Position numbers and translations under genes: made by a program
Shown here: positions 51,187 through 58,793 of the stretch, piece after piece
Position numbering within the stretch: the first letter of the stretch is position 1
Layout: every line of letters starts with the position of its first letter
The notes under the pieces: model-generated
Told to the model about the DNA's origin: nothing
What the model saw: only the letters and a program-made list of their open reading frames with translations
Database searches by the model: none
DNA from: Treponema sp.
GTDB taxonomy: Bacteria > Spirochaetota > Spirochaetia > Treponematales > Treponemataceae
Assembly (NCBI GenBank): GCA_017645785.1
Contig: JAGCNW010000039.1
Coordinates: 1 to 64,000 of the forward strand
Reading direction: 5' to 3'
DNA length: 64,000 bases

Positions 51187-51782
51187 TTTCTAGCCTCCAT
51201 AACTTGATCAATCACGCCGTACTCCAAAGCGTCTTTGGCCGCCATGTAAAAGTCGCGCTCCATGTCTTTGGCGATTGTCTTTTCGCTCTGGCCTGTCGCT
51301 TTGGCCAAATACTGAATCGAAAGCTGCTTTAATCGGATGATTTCCTTTGCTTGAATCGCGATGTCGCTTTCCTGGCCGCCGACGCCTCCGCGCGGCTGGT
51401 GGATCATGACGCGGCTAGAAGGAAGCGCGATGCGCTTTCCTTTGGTTCCGCCCGCGAGCAAAATCGCCGCCATGCTGGCCGCCTGTCCCAAGCAAATTGT
51501 CTGGATGGGGCAGTGGACGTACTGCATCGTGTCGTAAATCGCCAAGCCAGCCGTTACAGAGCCGCCGGGCGAGTTGATGTACATGTTGATGTCTTTGTCG
51601 GGATTCTCGGACTCCAAGAAAAGAAGCTGGGCTACGACCAAGTCGGCTGTGGCGTCGTTGATCTCTCCGTCAACAAAAACAATTCGGTCCTTTAAAAGGC
51701 GCGAAAAGATATCGTAAGAGCGTTCCCCGTTTCCAGTGCGTTCGATTACGTAGGGAACCAAAGTGTTCATTTTTTCGTTCAT
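51183..51782 (-). CDS. clpP: ClpP, proteolytic subunit of ClpXP
   Basis: 199-residue serine protease forming a tetradecameric barrel. Start at [17 protein letters not shown] (51782), because the longer frame includes the promoter. Catalytic Ser is in [10 protein letters not shown] (near residue 100), His in [13 protein letters not shown] (near 125), and the Asp is in the region after EIIRLKQL. First gene of the clpP-clpX operon, with its own promoter 6 nt upstream of the ATG. Confidence 0.97.
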   Translation of the reverse strand: MNEKMNTLVPYVIERTGNGERSYDIFSRLLKDRIVFVDGEINDATADLVVAQLLFLESENPDKDINMYINSPGGSVTAGLAIYDTMQYVHCPIQTICLGQAASMAAILLAGGTKGKRIALPSSRVMIHQPRGGVGGQESDIAIQAKEIIRLKQLSIQYLAKATGQSEKTIAKDMERDFYMAAKDALEYGVIDQVMEARK

Positions 51783-51788
51783 ATTTAT

Positions 51789-51817
51789 AATATAGCGATT
51801 ATTCCTCAAATCGTCTA
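51789..51817 (-). promoter_or_regulatory. clpP promoter, leaderless
   Basis: TAGACG (51817-51812), 17-nt spacer, TATATT (51794-51789), 6 nt before the ATG at 51782. No Shine-Dalgarno sequence. Confidence 0.6.
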
Positions 51818-51824
51818 GTAAAAA

Positions 51825-51913
51825 GATTGCCCGGTCGCGCCGGGCAATGACAACCTCTTTGCGGGCAATGACAGTTTACAACCGCGTGTCATTATCGGGC
51901 TTGACCCGATAAT
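51825..51913. repeat. Palindromic intergenic repeat (copy R3)
   Basis: Hairpin ATTGCCCGG-5-CCGGGCAAT (51826-51848), a further GCGGGCAATGACA unit, and ATTATCGGG-5-CCCGATAAT (51891-51913). Shares TGTCATT and CTTGACCCG cores with R1 and R2. It separates tig from the clpP promoter and may terminate tig transcription. Confidence 0.8.
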
Positions 51914-51915
51914 CC

Positions 51916-53235
51916 TTAGTTCTGCTTGAACAAGTCGGCGAAATCCATCTTGTCGCCCTTGGAAACCTTTACTTCCTTGTAGAGCTCGTCGTAAAGCTTT
52001 TGCTCCTTTACGTCGTCGATGAGGTATTCCTTTGAGCGGGGGTCTTCGTAGTGCTTTTTGACTTCTTCTACGGAGGCGTTGCTCTGGTCGGCGATTTCCT
52101 TGTATTTGGCTTCGATTTCTTCGGGAGTTACCGAAATGTTGCGCTCGCGGATAAGCTCGTCAACGATGATGCGGCTTTTGAGCATCTTTTCGCTGTCGCC
52201 TGTCCACTGCTTGAGCATTTCTTCCTTTGACTGGCCGCTTGCGGCGATCAATTTTTCCAACTGCTCGGGGCTTGTTTGGAACTGCTTGGCCATCATGTCC
52301 CAGCGGGCGTTGATTTCCGTGTCGAGCATGCTCTGGGGAAGCTCAAAGGGGTTCTTTTCGATGAGCTGGGTAAGAAGATCGTTGTTCTTGATTTCGCGGA
52401 CACGGCGGTCGGCGGCGCTCTTCATGTTGATTTCCAAATCTTTCTTGAGGTCGTCCAAAGTCTTGAACTTTTCGCTTACGTCCTGGGCCAAGTCGTCGTC
52501 AAGGGCGGGAAGATTCTTGATCTTTACGGCCTTGAGAGTGGCGCGGCCTTTTTTGTCCTTCTTTCCAACTTCCTTTGTCTCGCCTTTTTTCATTCCGACA
52601 ACGTCGTCAGAGATGTTGTAAGCGTCCGCGTCGCCGATTGTAAAGACGTATCCGTCGCGCTTTGTTCCGGCGACTTCGTTTCCGTCCTTGTCCAACTCAA
52701 CGTAGTCAACCGTTACGATGTCTCCCTTTTGGGCGGCCTGGTCGTCGGGGCGGTCTTCGATTGTGGCGTTGCGTTCCTGGATGGCCTTAAGCTCGTTCTG
52801 GAGCTCCTTGTCGCCGATGTTTACCTGCGGCTCCTTTACGTTGATGCCGCCAAAGTTCTTTACCTGAACCTTGGGGAAAATATCATAGGTAACTGTGTAC
52901 GTTAAGTCTTGTGCTAGGTCAAGAACTGGAGTACCTACCAACGTAGGTTGGCAATACGGTAGTGGGCGCTTGTCCTTTTCCGCCTCGTCCTGGAAGATTT
53001 CGTTCAAAGATGAATCGATGATTTCTCCCAAAGCGTCGGCCTTAAGCGCCTCGCCGTACTTTTTTTCCAACACATTGGCGGGAACGTGTCCCTTGCGGAA
53101 ACCGGGAATCTGAACTTCCTTGGCGATTTTCGCCAAGGCGTCCTTGTATGAAGCGGCCACGTCGTCCTTTCCGATTGTGACCGTAAGCTTTACTGACGAT
53201 TTTTCCTGCGGAGTGAATTCCTTCTTTACCTGCAT
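51916..53235 (-). CDS. tig: Trigger factor, ribosome-associated chaperone / peptidyl-prolyl isomerase
   Basis: 439 residues from MQVKKEFTPQE (53235), preceded by GAGGAAC; the longer open frame would read through a terminator and tRNA-Gly. The ribosome-docking signature GFRKGHVP (near residue 42) is intact. A FKBP-type PPIase domain (about 150-240) begins KGDIVTVDYVELDKDGN, followed by the helical C-terminal chaperone domain. It lies directly upstream of clpP-clpX, the usual neighbour arrangement, although repeat R3 intervenes. No convincing promoter is visible in the 27 nt after the tRNA terminator. Confidence 0.95.
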   Translation of the reverse strand: MQVKKEFTPQEKSSVKLTVTIGKDDVAASYKDALAKIAKEVQIPGFRKGHVPANVLEKKYGEALKADALGEIIDSSLNEIFQDEAEKDKRPLPYCQPTLVGTPVLDLAQDLTYTVTYDIFPKVQVKNFGGINVKEPQVNIGDKELQNELKAIQERNATIEDRPDDQAAQKGDIVTVDYVELDKDGNEVAGTKRDGYVFTIGDADAYNISDDVVGMKKGETKEVGKKDKKGRATLKAVKIKNLPALDDDLAQDVSEKFKTLDDLKKDLEINMKSAADRRVREIKNNDLLTQLIEKNPFELPQSMLDTEINARWDMMAKQFQTSPEQLEKLIAASGQSKEEMLKQWTGDSEKMLKSRIIVDELIRERNISVTPEEIEAKYKEIADQSNASVEEVKKHYEDPRSKEYLIDDVKEQKLYDELYKEVKVSKGDKMDFADLFKQN

Positions 53236-53262
53236 TTTGTTCCTCACTAAAAGAATTTTTTG

Positions 53263-53294
53263 AAAAAAAAGCGGTCGGGAGTTTTCCAGACCGC
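53263..53294 (-). terminator. Terminator of the tRNA-Leu/Gly/Gly unit
   Basis: On the minus strand GCGGTC-12-GACCGC (53294-53271) followed by eight T (53270-53263). It sits between the last tRNA-Gly and tig, so read-through may be what expresses tig. Confidence 0.85.
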
Positions 53295-53303
53295 CTAGTT
53301 TAG

Positions 53304-53375
53304 AGCGGAAAACGGGAGTTGGACCCGCGACATCCACCTTGGCAAGGTGGCGCTCTACCACTGAGCTATTTCCGC
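53304..53375 (-). tRNA. tRNA-Gly(GCC), copy 1
   Basis: 72 nt cloverleaf on the minus strand: acceptor GCGGAAA/TTTCCGC-type stem, anticodon loop with GCC in CCTTGCCAAGG, T-loop GGTCCAACTCC. Discriminator T. CCA is not encoded. Confidence 0.95.
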
Positions 53376-53398
53376 AAGCTTTTGGCCTTTAGGCCTAG

Positions 53399-53470
53399 AG
53401 CGGAAAACGGGAGTTGGACCCGCGACATCCACCTTGGCAAGGTGGCGCTCTACCACTGAGCTATTTCCGC
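53399..53470 (-). tRNA. tRNA-Gly(GCC), copy 2
   Basis: Identical in sequence to copy 1, offset by 95 bp. The T-loop reads TCCAACT where TTCRANY is usual (TTC is replaced by TCC) in both copies. CCA is not encoded. Confidence 0.95.
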
Positions 53471-53473
53471 ATA

Positions 53474-53553
53474 TGCGAGAGGAGGGACTTGAACCCTCAC
53501 GCCTAGGGCACTAGATCCTAAGTCTAGCGTGTCTGCCATTTCACCACTCTCGC
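53474..53553 (-). tRNA. tRNA-Leu(TAG)
   Basis: 80 nt with acceptor GCGAGAG/CTCTCGC, anticodon loop CTTAGGA (anticodon TAG) on a CTAGA/TCTAG stem, the long variable arm of leucine tRNAs, and T-loop GGTTCAAGTCC. CCA not encoded. Confidence 0.92.
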
Positions 53554-53612
53554 AGGCACTGGCATCACCGCAAGGCGATTTCAAACAATGCTATAGGAAA
53601 AGAAAAAAAATG

Positions 53613-53770
53613 TCAAGCGCATTATGGTCTTTTTTGCGCTTGTTGCGTAAGTGGAAATTATTGACGTTTGCGCCTTCGGCGCATAGGCATCAAGCGCATT
53701 ATGGTCTTTTTTGCGCTTGTTGCGTAAGAGGAAGTTATTGACGTTTGCGCCTTCGGCGCATAGGCATCAA
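53613..53770. repeat. 77-bp tandem duplication between tRNA genes
   Basis: Units 53613-53689 and 53690-53766 differ at 2 of 77 positions by eye, followed by a 4-nt start of a third unit. Each contains GCGC...GCGC and TGCGCCTTCGGCGCA hairpins. The rest of the 342-nt gap between tRNA-Leu and tRNA-Lys (53554-53895) holds no gene apart from the terminator at 53860-53890. A TTGACA on the minus strand at 53616-53611 could be part of the tRNA-Leu promoter. Confidence 0.9.
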
Positions 53771-53859
53771 TAGCCGCTCGTGTTTTTTCTTGCAAGACCT
53801 TAATAGTTATTTCGAGCGGTTTCACCGCGTCCTTCGGACGCTGCCTGTTGGCGAGCGAC

Positions 53860-53890
53860 AAAAAAAATCGCCTTCCGTTTGGAAGGCGAT
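53860..53890 (-). terminator. Terminator of the tRNA-His/Arg/Lys unit
   Basis: Minus-strand stem ATCGCCTTCC-4-GGAAGGCGAT (53890-53867), perfectly paired, followed by seven T (53866-53860). It lies just after tRNA-Lys. Confidence 0.88.
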
Positions 53891-53895
53891 TGGGA

Positions 53896-53968
53896 TGAGC
53901 CATGCCGGCTTCGAACCAGCGACCCACAGATTAAGAGTCTGTTGCTCTACCAGCTGAGCTAATGGCCC
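53896..53968 (-). tRNA. tRNA-Lys(CTT)
   Basis: 73 nt with acceptor GGGCCAT, D-arm AGCTCAGCTGGTAGAGC, anticodon loop CTCTTAA (anticodon CTT), T-loop GGTTCGAAGCC. CCA not encoded. Confidence 0.93.
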
Positions 53969-53979
53969 ATAAAATAACT

Positions 53980-54053
53980 TGCGTCCGACAGGATTCGAAC
54001 CTGCTACCACCGGATTCGAAGTCCGGGACTCTATCCAGATGAGCTACGGACGC
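53980..54053 (-). tRNA. tRNA-Arg(TCG)
   Basis: 74 nt with acceptor GCGTCCG/CGGACGC, anticodon loop CTTCGAA (anticodon TCG) on a CCGGA/TCCGG stem, T-loop GGTTCGAATCC. CCA not encoded. Confidence 0.93.
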
Positions 54054-54085
54054 GATACCAGGCGACAACATTTTCCTGTGGATTG

Positions 54086-54158
54086 GGTGCCTGGTGGGGG
54101 TCGAACCCACGACAACCAGATCCACAATCTGGCGCTCTACCGCTGAACTACAGGCACC
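54086..54158 (-). tRNA. tRNA-His(GTG)
   Basis: 73 nt including an encoded G at position -1 opposite C73, the histidine identity element. Anticodon loop TTGTGGA (anticodon GTG) on a CCAGA/TCTGG stem; T-loop GGTTCGACCCC. First gene of the His-Arg-Lys unit. CCA not encoded. Confidence 0.92.
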
Positions 54159-54177
54159 AAGTTATCGACGTGAAATT

Positions 54178-54207
54178 ATATTATCAAATTTCGCTCCTTT
54201 TTGTCAA
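54178..54207 (-). promoter_or_regulatory. Promoter of the tRNA-His/Arg/Lys unit
   Basis: TTGACA (54207-54202) with GATAAT (54185-54180) after 16 nt or TAATAT (54183-54178) after 18 nt, about 20 nt before mature tRNA-His. Confidence 0.65.
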
Positions 54208-54242
54208 TAGGTGGACGGGGATTTTTTTGCGATTTTTTTTCC

Positions 54243-54269
54243 TAAACTTTATTTTTCAAATTCCGAAAA
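54243..54269 (+). promoter_or_regulatory. Sigma-28 (FliA/WhiG-type) promoter of the flagellar operon
   Basis: TAAA (54243-54246), 15-nt spacer, TCCGAAAA (54262-54269), against the consensus TAAA-N15-GCCGATAA. Located about 45 nt upstream of the FlgN-like start. Fits class-3 expression of hook-filament junction genes. Confidence 0.65.
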
Positions 54270-54313
54270 TCAAAGGAGAAGTGGCGGCTTAGGCCGCTTT
54301 CAGGAGGTTCCTT

Positions 54314-54739
54314 ATGGCAAACAAAGATCAGATTTCCGAGATTTTGGAAAAAGAAAACGAAACTTTGGACAAATTGCTCGACTGCCAGTCAAACGTTCAT
54401 ATCGCGGTGAAGACCCGCAACTGGATTGGCCTTGAGGAAGACCTCGAAAAAATCCGCGTCCTTTCGCTTGAATTTTCCGCATTGGAGGAAAAGAGGGAAG
54501 CCATTTCTTCGGTCGAAATCTCTCCCCAAGAAAAGGCGCTTTTGCTCACCCTTCACGGAAAGCTTTTAAGGTCTAAGATTGAAAACCAAATCTTGAATAA
54601 ATTTATAGAGACGAGCAGAGGTTTCGTTCAGGGAATCTTGGAGAACGCCGTTCCGCAAAGAAGGAACGTCTTGTATTCCCGCAACGGAAAAATCCTAAAG
54701 CGCGAGCCCGAAAGCGTCGTGCTCAACAGAATATTCTAG
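54314..54739 (+). CDS. flgN: FlgN-like flagellar export chaperone
   Basis: 141 residues, all-helical and acidic at the N-terminus (DQISEILEKENETLDKLLDC), with a basic C-terminal tail (LYSRNGKILKREPESVVLNRIF). Size, helix pattern and position directly before flgK and flgL match FlgN, which keeps FlgK and FlgL export-competent. Sequence similarity to FlgN is weak by eye, so the name rests largely on context. Good RBS (AGGAGG); first gene behind the sigma-28-type promoter. Confidence 0.7.
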   Translation: MANKDQISEILEKENETLDKLLDCQSNVHIAVKTRNWIGLEEDLEKIRVLSLEFSALEEKREAISSVEISPQEKALLLTLHGKLLRSKIENQILNKFIETSRGFVQGILENAVPQRRNVLYSRNGKILKREPESVVLNRIF

Positions 54740-54767
54740 TAAAAGGCCATACAAGGAGTTGTAAATT

Positions 54768-56657
54768 ATGTCTACATTTGCAGGAATAGAAATCGGAAAG
54801 CGCAGCTTGAACGCGCACCAAACTTCAATCACAACCGCCGGCCACAACATCACAAACGCCAACACAGAAGGCTATTCGCGCCAGCGCGTTCAGCTAAAGT
54901 CTTTTGACCCCATCTACAGACCCGACCTCAGCCGCGCCGAAGTTCCGGGCCAAATCGGCCAGGGCATGGAAGCAGAGAGCATCACCCGCGTGCGCGACGA
55001 AATGCTTGACCTTCGCATCGTGGCCCAGAGCAACGAGGAGTCTTATTGGGGAACCCGCAGCAAGTATTACACTATGCTGGAACAAATCTACAACGAGCCC
55101 GACGACGTTTCAATCAGAACTACTATGGACAAGTTCTGGGAGTCATGGCAGGAACTTTCGCTCAATCCCGAAAGCCAGGCCCATCGCGAAGCCGTTGTCT
55201 CTCGCGGACAGTCGCTCGTAAACTCAATCCAAAACCGCGACAAGGCTTTGACTGGAATCGGAAACCTTTTGAACAGCGACATCGAGTCCAACGTAGAGCA
55301 GCTTAACGACATAGCCAACCAAATCGCCGCGCTTTCCACCGAAATCGTCCGCTCAAAGGCGATGGGCGACAATCCCAACGACTTGCTTGACAGGCGCGAC
55401 GCGCTCGTCGAAAAGCTTTCGAAAATCGCAAACATTACAAGCGACCAGCGCGACTCTGACGAATTTATGGTTCACATTGACGGCCATATTTTGGTCCAGG
55501 GCGGAATCGCCCGCCAGTTGGACGTTGAGTCCGTCACAGACAACTACGGCTACTCGCGCGTCGTATGGGCCGACACCCGCAACGAAGCGGTCGTGAAGGG
55601 CGGCTCTTTGGGCGCCTTGATAGAATTGCGCGACGTTGACGTTCGCAACGAAATCCAGTCATTGAACACAATGACAATGAACTTTACCGACTTGGTAAAC
55701 GACGTTCACAGAAACGCGGTCGGCGCCAACAAGACCACCGGCCTTGACTTCTTTGTGAGCCGCCCCTTTGTCGAAAACACTAACGGAAACTACGACTCTG
55801 ACGGAGACGGCGTTGAAGACAAGACTTACGCCTTCCGCTTTACAGGAACAAACGCGCTCGACGCGCAGGAGCAAATCGGAATCGAGGGCGTCATGACCCT
55901 TGCCGGCCACGACGGAAACATCCAGGTTGCCTACCATCCGACAGACCGCGTCGAGGATGTCGTAAACCGCATCAACGACTCAAACGGCGAAGTCAAGGCC
56001 TACCTTGACCGCAACAATAATTTGGTCCTCAAGGCCACTACAAGCCAGGCGATAGAAAACCCTGACTTCGTAATCCGCCACATTGAAGACTCAGGCCACT
56101 TCTTGGTAGGCTATGCCGGAATCCTTTCGGCCAGCGGCGAAGAGGGCGCCTACGATTGGAACGGAGCCGACGCCGTAAACGTCCTTAAGGGCGCTGACGG
56201 AAACGGAAGCCGCGCGCAGTTCGCCGTCGCTCCCTACATTAATCCGTCTACATACGTTGAAATTAATCCCGAAATCAGGAACGACGTAATGAGCGTGGCT
56301 TCGGCCTACGCCGCCCGCGACGGCCGCGCGATGAGCGGAGACGGAAACGCCGCCGCCGAAATCGCCAGCATCCGCAACACAAAGGTTATGATCGGCCGCG
56401 AGCGCACGCTTGACGATTACTTTGCCGACAGCGTCACAAACGTCGGCCTTATGGGAGAGCAGGCGGAGACGAACCTTTTGAGCCAGCAGGCCATTATGGA
56501 CGACCTTCGCGGCCTCCGCGACTCAATCAGCGGAGTCAACATCGACGAAGAGTTGGCTGACATTATGAAGTTCCAGCACGGCTACAACGCCGCAGCGAAG
56601 TTTGTGACGGTCATCGACGAGATGATCGACACTGTCATCAACCGCCTTGGAGTGTAA
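54768..56657 (+). CDS. flgK: FlgK, hook-filament junction protein 1 (HAP1)
   Basis: Forms the junction between hook and filament; in spirochaetes the assembly is periplasmic. 629 residues. The N-terminal rod/hook motif ALNAHQTSITTAGHNITNANTEGYSRQRV (landmark: NITNANTEGYSRQ near 28-40) and the C-terminal helix (EELADIMKFQHGYNAAAKFVTVIDEMIDTVINRLGV) form the D0 coiled coils. The middle is the variable D2 region. RBS AAGGAG. Confidence 0.95.
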   Translation: MSTFAGIEIGKRSLNAHQTSITTAGHNITNANTEGYSRQRVQLKSFDPIYRPDLSRAEVPGQIGQGMEAESITRVRDEMLDLRIVAQSNEESYWGTRSKYYTMLEQIYNEPDDVSIRTTMDKFWESWQELSLNPESQAHREAVVSRGQSLVNSIQNRDKALTGIGNLLNSDIESNVEQLNDIANQIAALSTEIVRSKAMGDNPNDLLDRRDALVEKLSKIANITSDQRDSDEFMVHIDGHILVQGGIARQLDVESVTDNYGYSRVVWADTRNEAVVKGGSLGALIELRDVDVRNEIQSLNTMTMNFTDLVNDVHRNAVGANKTTGLDFFVSRPFVENTNGNYDSDGDGVEDKTYAFRFTGTNALDAQEQIGIEGVMTLAGHDGNIQVAYHPTDRVEDVVNRINDSNGEVKAYLDRNNNLVLKATTSQAIENPDFVIRHIEDSGHFLVGYAGILSASGEEGAYDWNGADAVNVLKGADGNGSRAQFAVAPYINPSTYVEINPEIRNDVMSVASAYAARDGRAMSGDGNAAAEIASIRNTKVMIGRERTLDDYFADSVTNVGLMGEQAETNLLSQQAIMDDLRGLRDSISGVNIDEELADIMKFQHGYNAAAKFVTVIDEMIDTVINRLGV

Positions 56658-56718
56658 TAGGCAAGCCCAAGACGCGCGGCGCGCATTTTGGTCAACCAAG
56701 ATTTTTTAGGAGTAGACT

Positions 56719-57963
56719 ATGAGAAGAATTAGTTCAGGAATGAATGACACAGACGTTCAGTCTAGATTGAGATTGCAGGAATACAAGCTTAACAAGGCCA
56801 ACAACCAGTTGGGAAGCCAGCGCCGCATACAGGAATTGCGCGACGACCCGATCGCGGCGGGCCACCTTGTCCGCTACCAGTCATTCGCCGGCCGCGTGAA
56901 GCAGTTTGAAGAAAACGCGCAAACATTGACAGAGCGCTTCACCGTTCGCGAAGGATACATGAACGACTCTTTGCAAATCATGCAGCGCGTCCGCGAGCTT
57001 GCCGTTCAGGGCGCCCACGGAACATACACTAAAGAAGACTTGCAGAACATGGCCGGAGAAGTTGACCAGCTCTTGCGCCAAATGATCCAAAACGCCAACG
57101 CCGTCGACCAGGACGGAAACGCCCTCTTTGCCGGAACAAACACAAAGGTCACAGCCTTTGAAGTCGAGATGGAAAATGTCGAAGGCTCAGGCGTTCCGAT
57201 GATCGAGCAAGTCATTTACAACGGAAACGTGGCTTCGAACAACGTTGAGGTTGACGAAGGCCAATACCTTGAGGTGAACAATTCGGGCAACAGGACTTTC
57301 TGGGCCGACAAGCAGACTTTGACAAGCGGCCGCGACGTCACCAATTGGGTTGCCCAAAACGATTCGATTATTTCTGTTGACGGAAAGGAAATCCAAGTTT
57401 CGGCCGGCGACAACATTTACGCTATCATCGCGAAGATCAACAATTCCGACGCGGCTGTAAAAGCCTCTCTTGACCCGATCACTCGCGGCCTTCACTTGCA
57501 GACAACCGACGCCCGCCAGCTTTGGCTTAAGGACGAGGAGGGAAGCGTTCTTACCGACCTTGGCGTCATTAGCGGAACGGAACAAAGGCCGCCCTACAAC
57601 TACGCCACTGGAACCCGCGTTTCTGGCGGAAGCATGTTCGACAGCGTCATCGCCTTGCGAAACGCCATGCTCAAGGGCGACCAAGAAGCGATTGGAAGCC
57701 GCGTTTTGGGAAGCCTTGACGCGGGACTTGGAAACCTCGTCACTCGCATCGCCGAGAACGGTTCCAACTACGAAAGAGCCTCGCTCAACGTGACCCGTAA
57801 CTCGCAGACAGCGCTCAACGTAACGCAGATGATCGCCACCGAAGGCGACCTTGACTTTACAAAAGCCGTCACCGACATGAAGATGATGGACTACGTTCAC
57901 CAAGCCTCGCTCAGCGTTGCCGGAAAAATGTACTCAAGCACCTTGCTCAACTACATGAGATAA
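56719..57963 (+). CDS. flgL: FlgL, hook-filament junction protein 3 (HAP3)
   Basis: 414 residues, flagellin-like. The N-terminal D0/D1 segment (LRLQEYKLNKANNQLGSQRRIQELRDDP, then VRELAVQGAHGTYTKEDLQNMAGEVDQLLRQM) and C-terminal helix (LDFTKAVTDMKMMDYVHQASLSVAGKM) are typical. The D2 insertion is about 190 residues. It adapts FlgK to the filament. RBS TAGGAG; 61 nt after flgK. Confidence 0.94.
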   Translation: MRRISSGMNDTDVQSRLRLQEYKLNKANNQLGSQRRIQELRDDPIAAGHLVRYQSFAGRVKQFEENAQTLTERFTVREGYMNDSLQIMQRVRELAVQGAHGTYTKEDLQNMAGEVDQLLRQMIQNANAVDQDGNALFAGTNTKVTAFEVEMENVEGSGVPMIEQVIYNGNVASNNVEVDEGQYLEVNNSGNRTFWADKQTLTSGRDVTNWVAQNDSIISVDGKEIQVSAGDNIYAIIAKINNSDAAVKASLDPITRGLHLQTTDARQLWLKDEEGSVLTDLGVISGTEQRPPYNYATGTRVSGGSMFDSVIALRNAMLKGDQEAIGSRVLGSLDAGLGNLVTRIAENGSNYERASLNVTRNSQTALNVTQMIATEGDLDFTKAVTDMKMMDYVHQASLSVAGKMYSSTLLNYMR

Positions 57964-57982
57964 TTTTTAGGAGTTTTTTAAC

Positions 57983-58435
57983 ATGGACGTTAGGACAAAA
58001 AACGGAACGACAGTTCAAGTTCAGGGAAAGGACCTTTTGGAAATTCCCGAAGGTCTCTTTGGATTTGAGGAATATAAGAATTACGCTATATACGAAAGCG
58101 AGTATCCGCCCTTTATGTGGATGCAGTCAACCGACGAGTCAAGCCTTGCCTTTTTGATCGTCGACCCCTTCTTGGTGGCCGACGACTACGAGCTTGACGT
58201 TGACGACAAGGCTTTGGCCAAGATCGGCATTTCCAATCCGGCCGAAGTTTGCGTAATGGCTATTGTCACGATTCCTGCCGGCGGAACGCCTGTCACCGCC
58301 AACTTGCAAGGCCCGCTCGTGATAAACCGAAGCAACAACAAGTGCATGCAGGTGATTTTGAACAGCAACAAGTGGACGACAAAGCATGACATAATGAAGG
58401 CGCTCAGGGCGAAAGGCGCGCGGGGAGACGCTTAA
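57983..58435 (+). CDS. fliW: FliW, flagellar assembly factor and CsrA antagonist
   Basis: 150 residues of the FliW family: [43 protein letters not shown] (landmarks: PEGLFGFE near 23, [12 protein letters not shown]) and the C-terminal [20 protein letters not shown]. FliW binds either flagellin or CsrA, and when flagellin accumulates it releases CsrA to repress flagellin translation. TAATG overlap with csrA makes a coupled pair. Confidence 0.95.
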   Translation: MDVRTKNGTTVQVQGKDLLEIPEGLFGFEEYKNYAIYESEYPPFMWMQSTDESSLAFLIVDPFLVADDYELDVDDKALAKIGISNPAEVCVMAIVTIPAGGTPVTANLQGPLVINRSNNKCMQVILNSNKWTTKHDIMKALRAKGARGDA

Positions 58436-58665
58436 TGCTGATCCTTTCCAGAAAAACCGACGAAAAAATCAAAATAGGCGAAGACATAACTTTGACCATA
58501 ATTGAAATTCGCGGCGACCAAGTGAAGATTGGCGTTGAAGCCCCCAAAAACGTTAAGGTTTTTAGGCAGGAAGTTTTCAACGCGATCAAGAACGAAAACA
58601 AGTCCGCCGCCGAAACCACCAACGTCGCCGGCATCGACGCGATCACAAAGCTTCTAAAAAAGTGA
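58435..58665 (+). CDS. csrA: CsrA, RNA-binding translational regulator
   Basis: 76 residues, begins [37 protein letters not shown] as expected for CsrA (landmarks: [21 protein letters not shown]). It represses mRNAs with GGA motifs near the RBS. The start overlaps the fliW stop by one base. Short C-terminal extension of about 15 residues ([17 protein letters not shown]). Terminator follows. Confidence 0.95.
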   Translation: MLILSRKTDEKIKIGEDITLTIIEIRGDQVKIGVEAPKNVKVFRQEVFNAIKNENKSAAETTNVAGIDAITKLLKK

Positions 58666-58688
58666 TTTTGCGGAAATCCGCGCTAAAA

Positions 58689-58713
58689 CCCGCCTTTTGG
58701 CGGGCTTTTTTTT
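58689..58713 (+). terminator. Terminator of the flagellar operon
   Basis: CCCGCC-4-GGCGGG stem (58689-58704), C, then eight T (58706-58713). Confidence 0.9.
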
Positions 58714-58793
58714 GTTAAAAAAAAATTCAAAAAAATTTCAAAATTCTTTAAAAAAAAAGCCAAAAAAACGAAAACTTTCGATATGTTATAGTC

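Noticed and set aside
53236-53361. N-terminal extension of trigger factor
   Set aside because: It would read through a terminator and tRNA-Gly; the MQVKKEF start has a good RBS and matches the family.
53613-53770. CRISPR-like array
   Set aside because: Only two contiguous 77-bp units with no spacers between them and no cas genes in the window.
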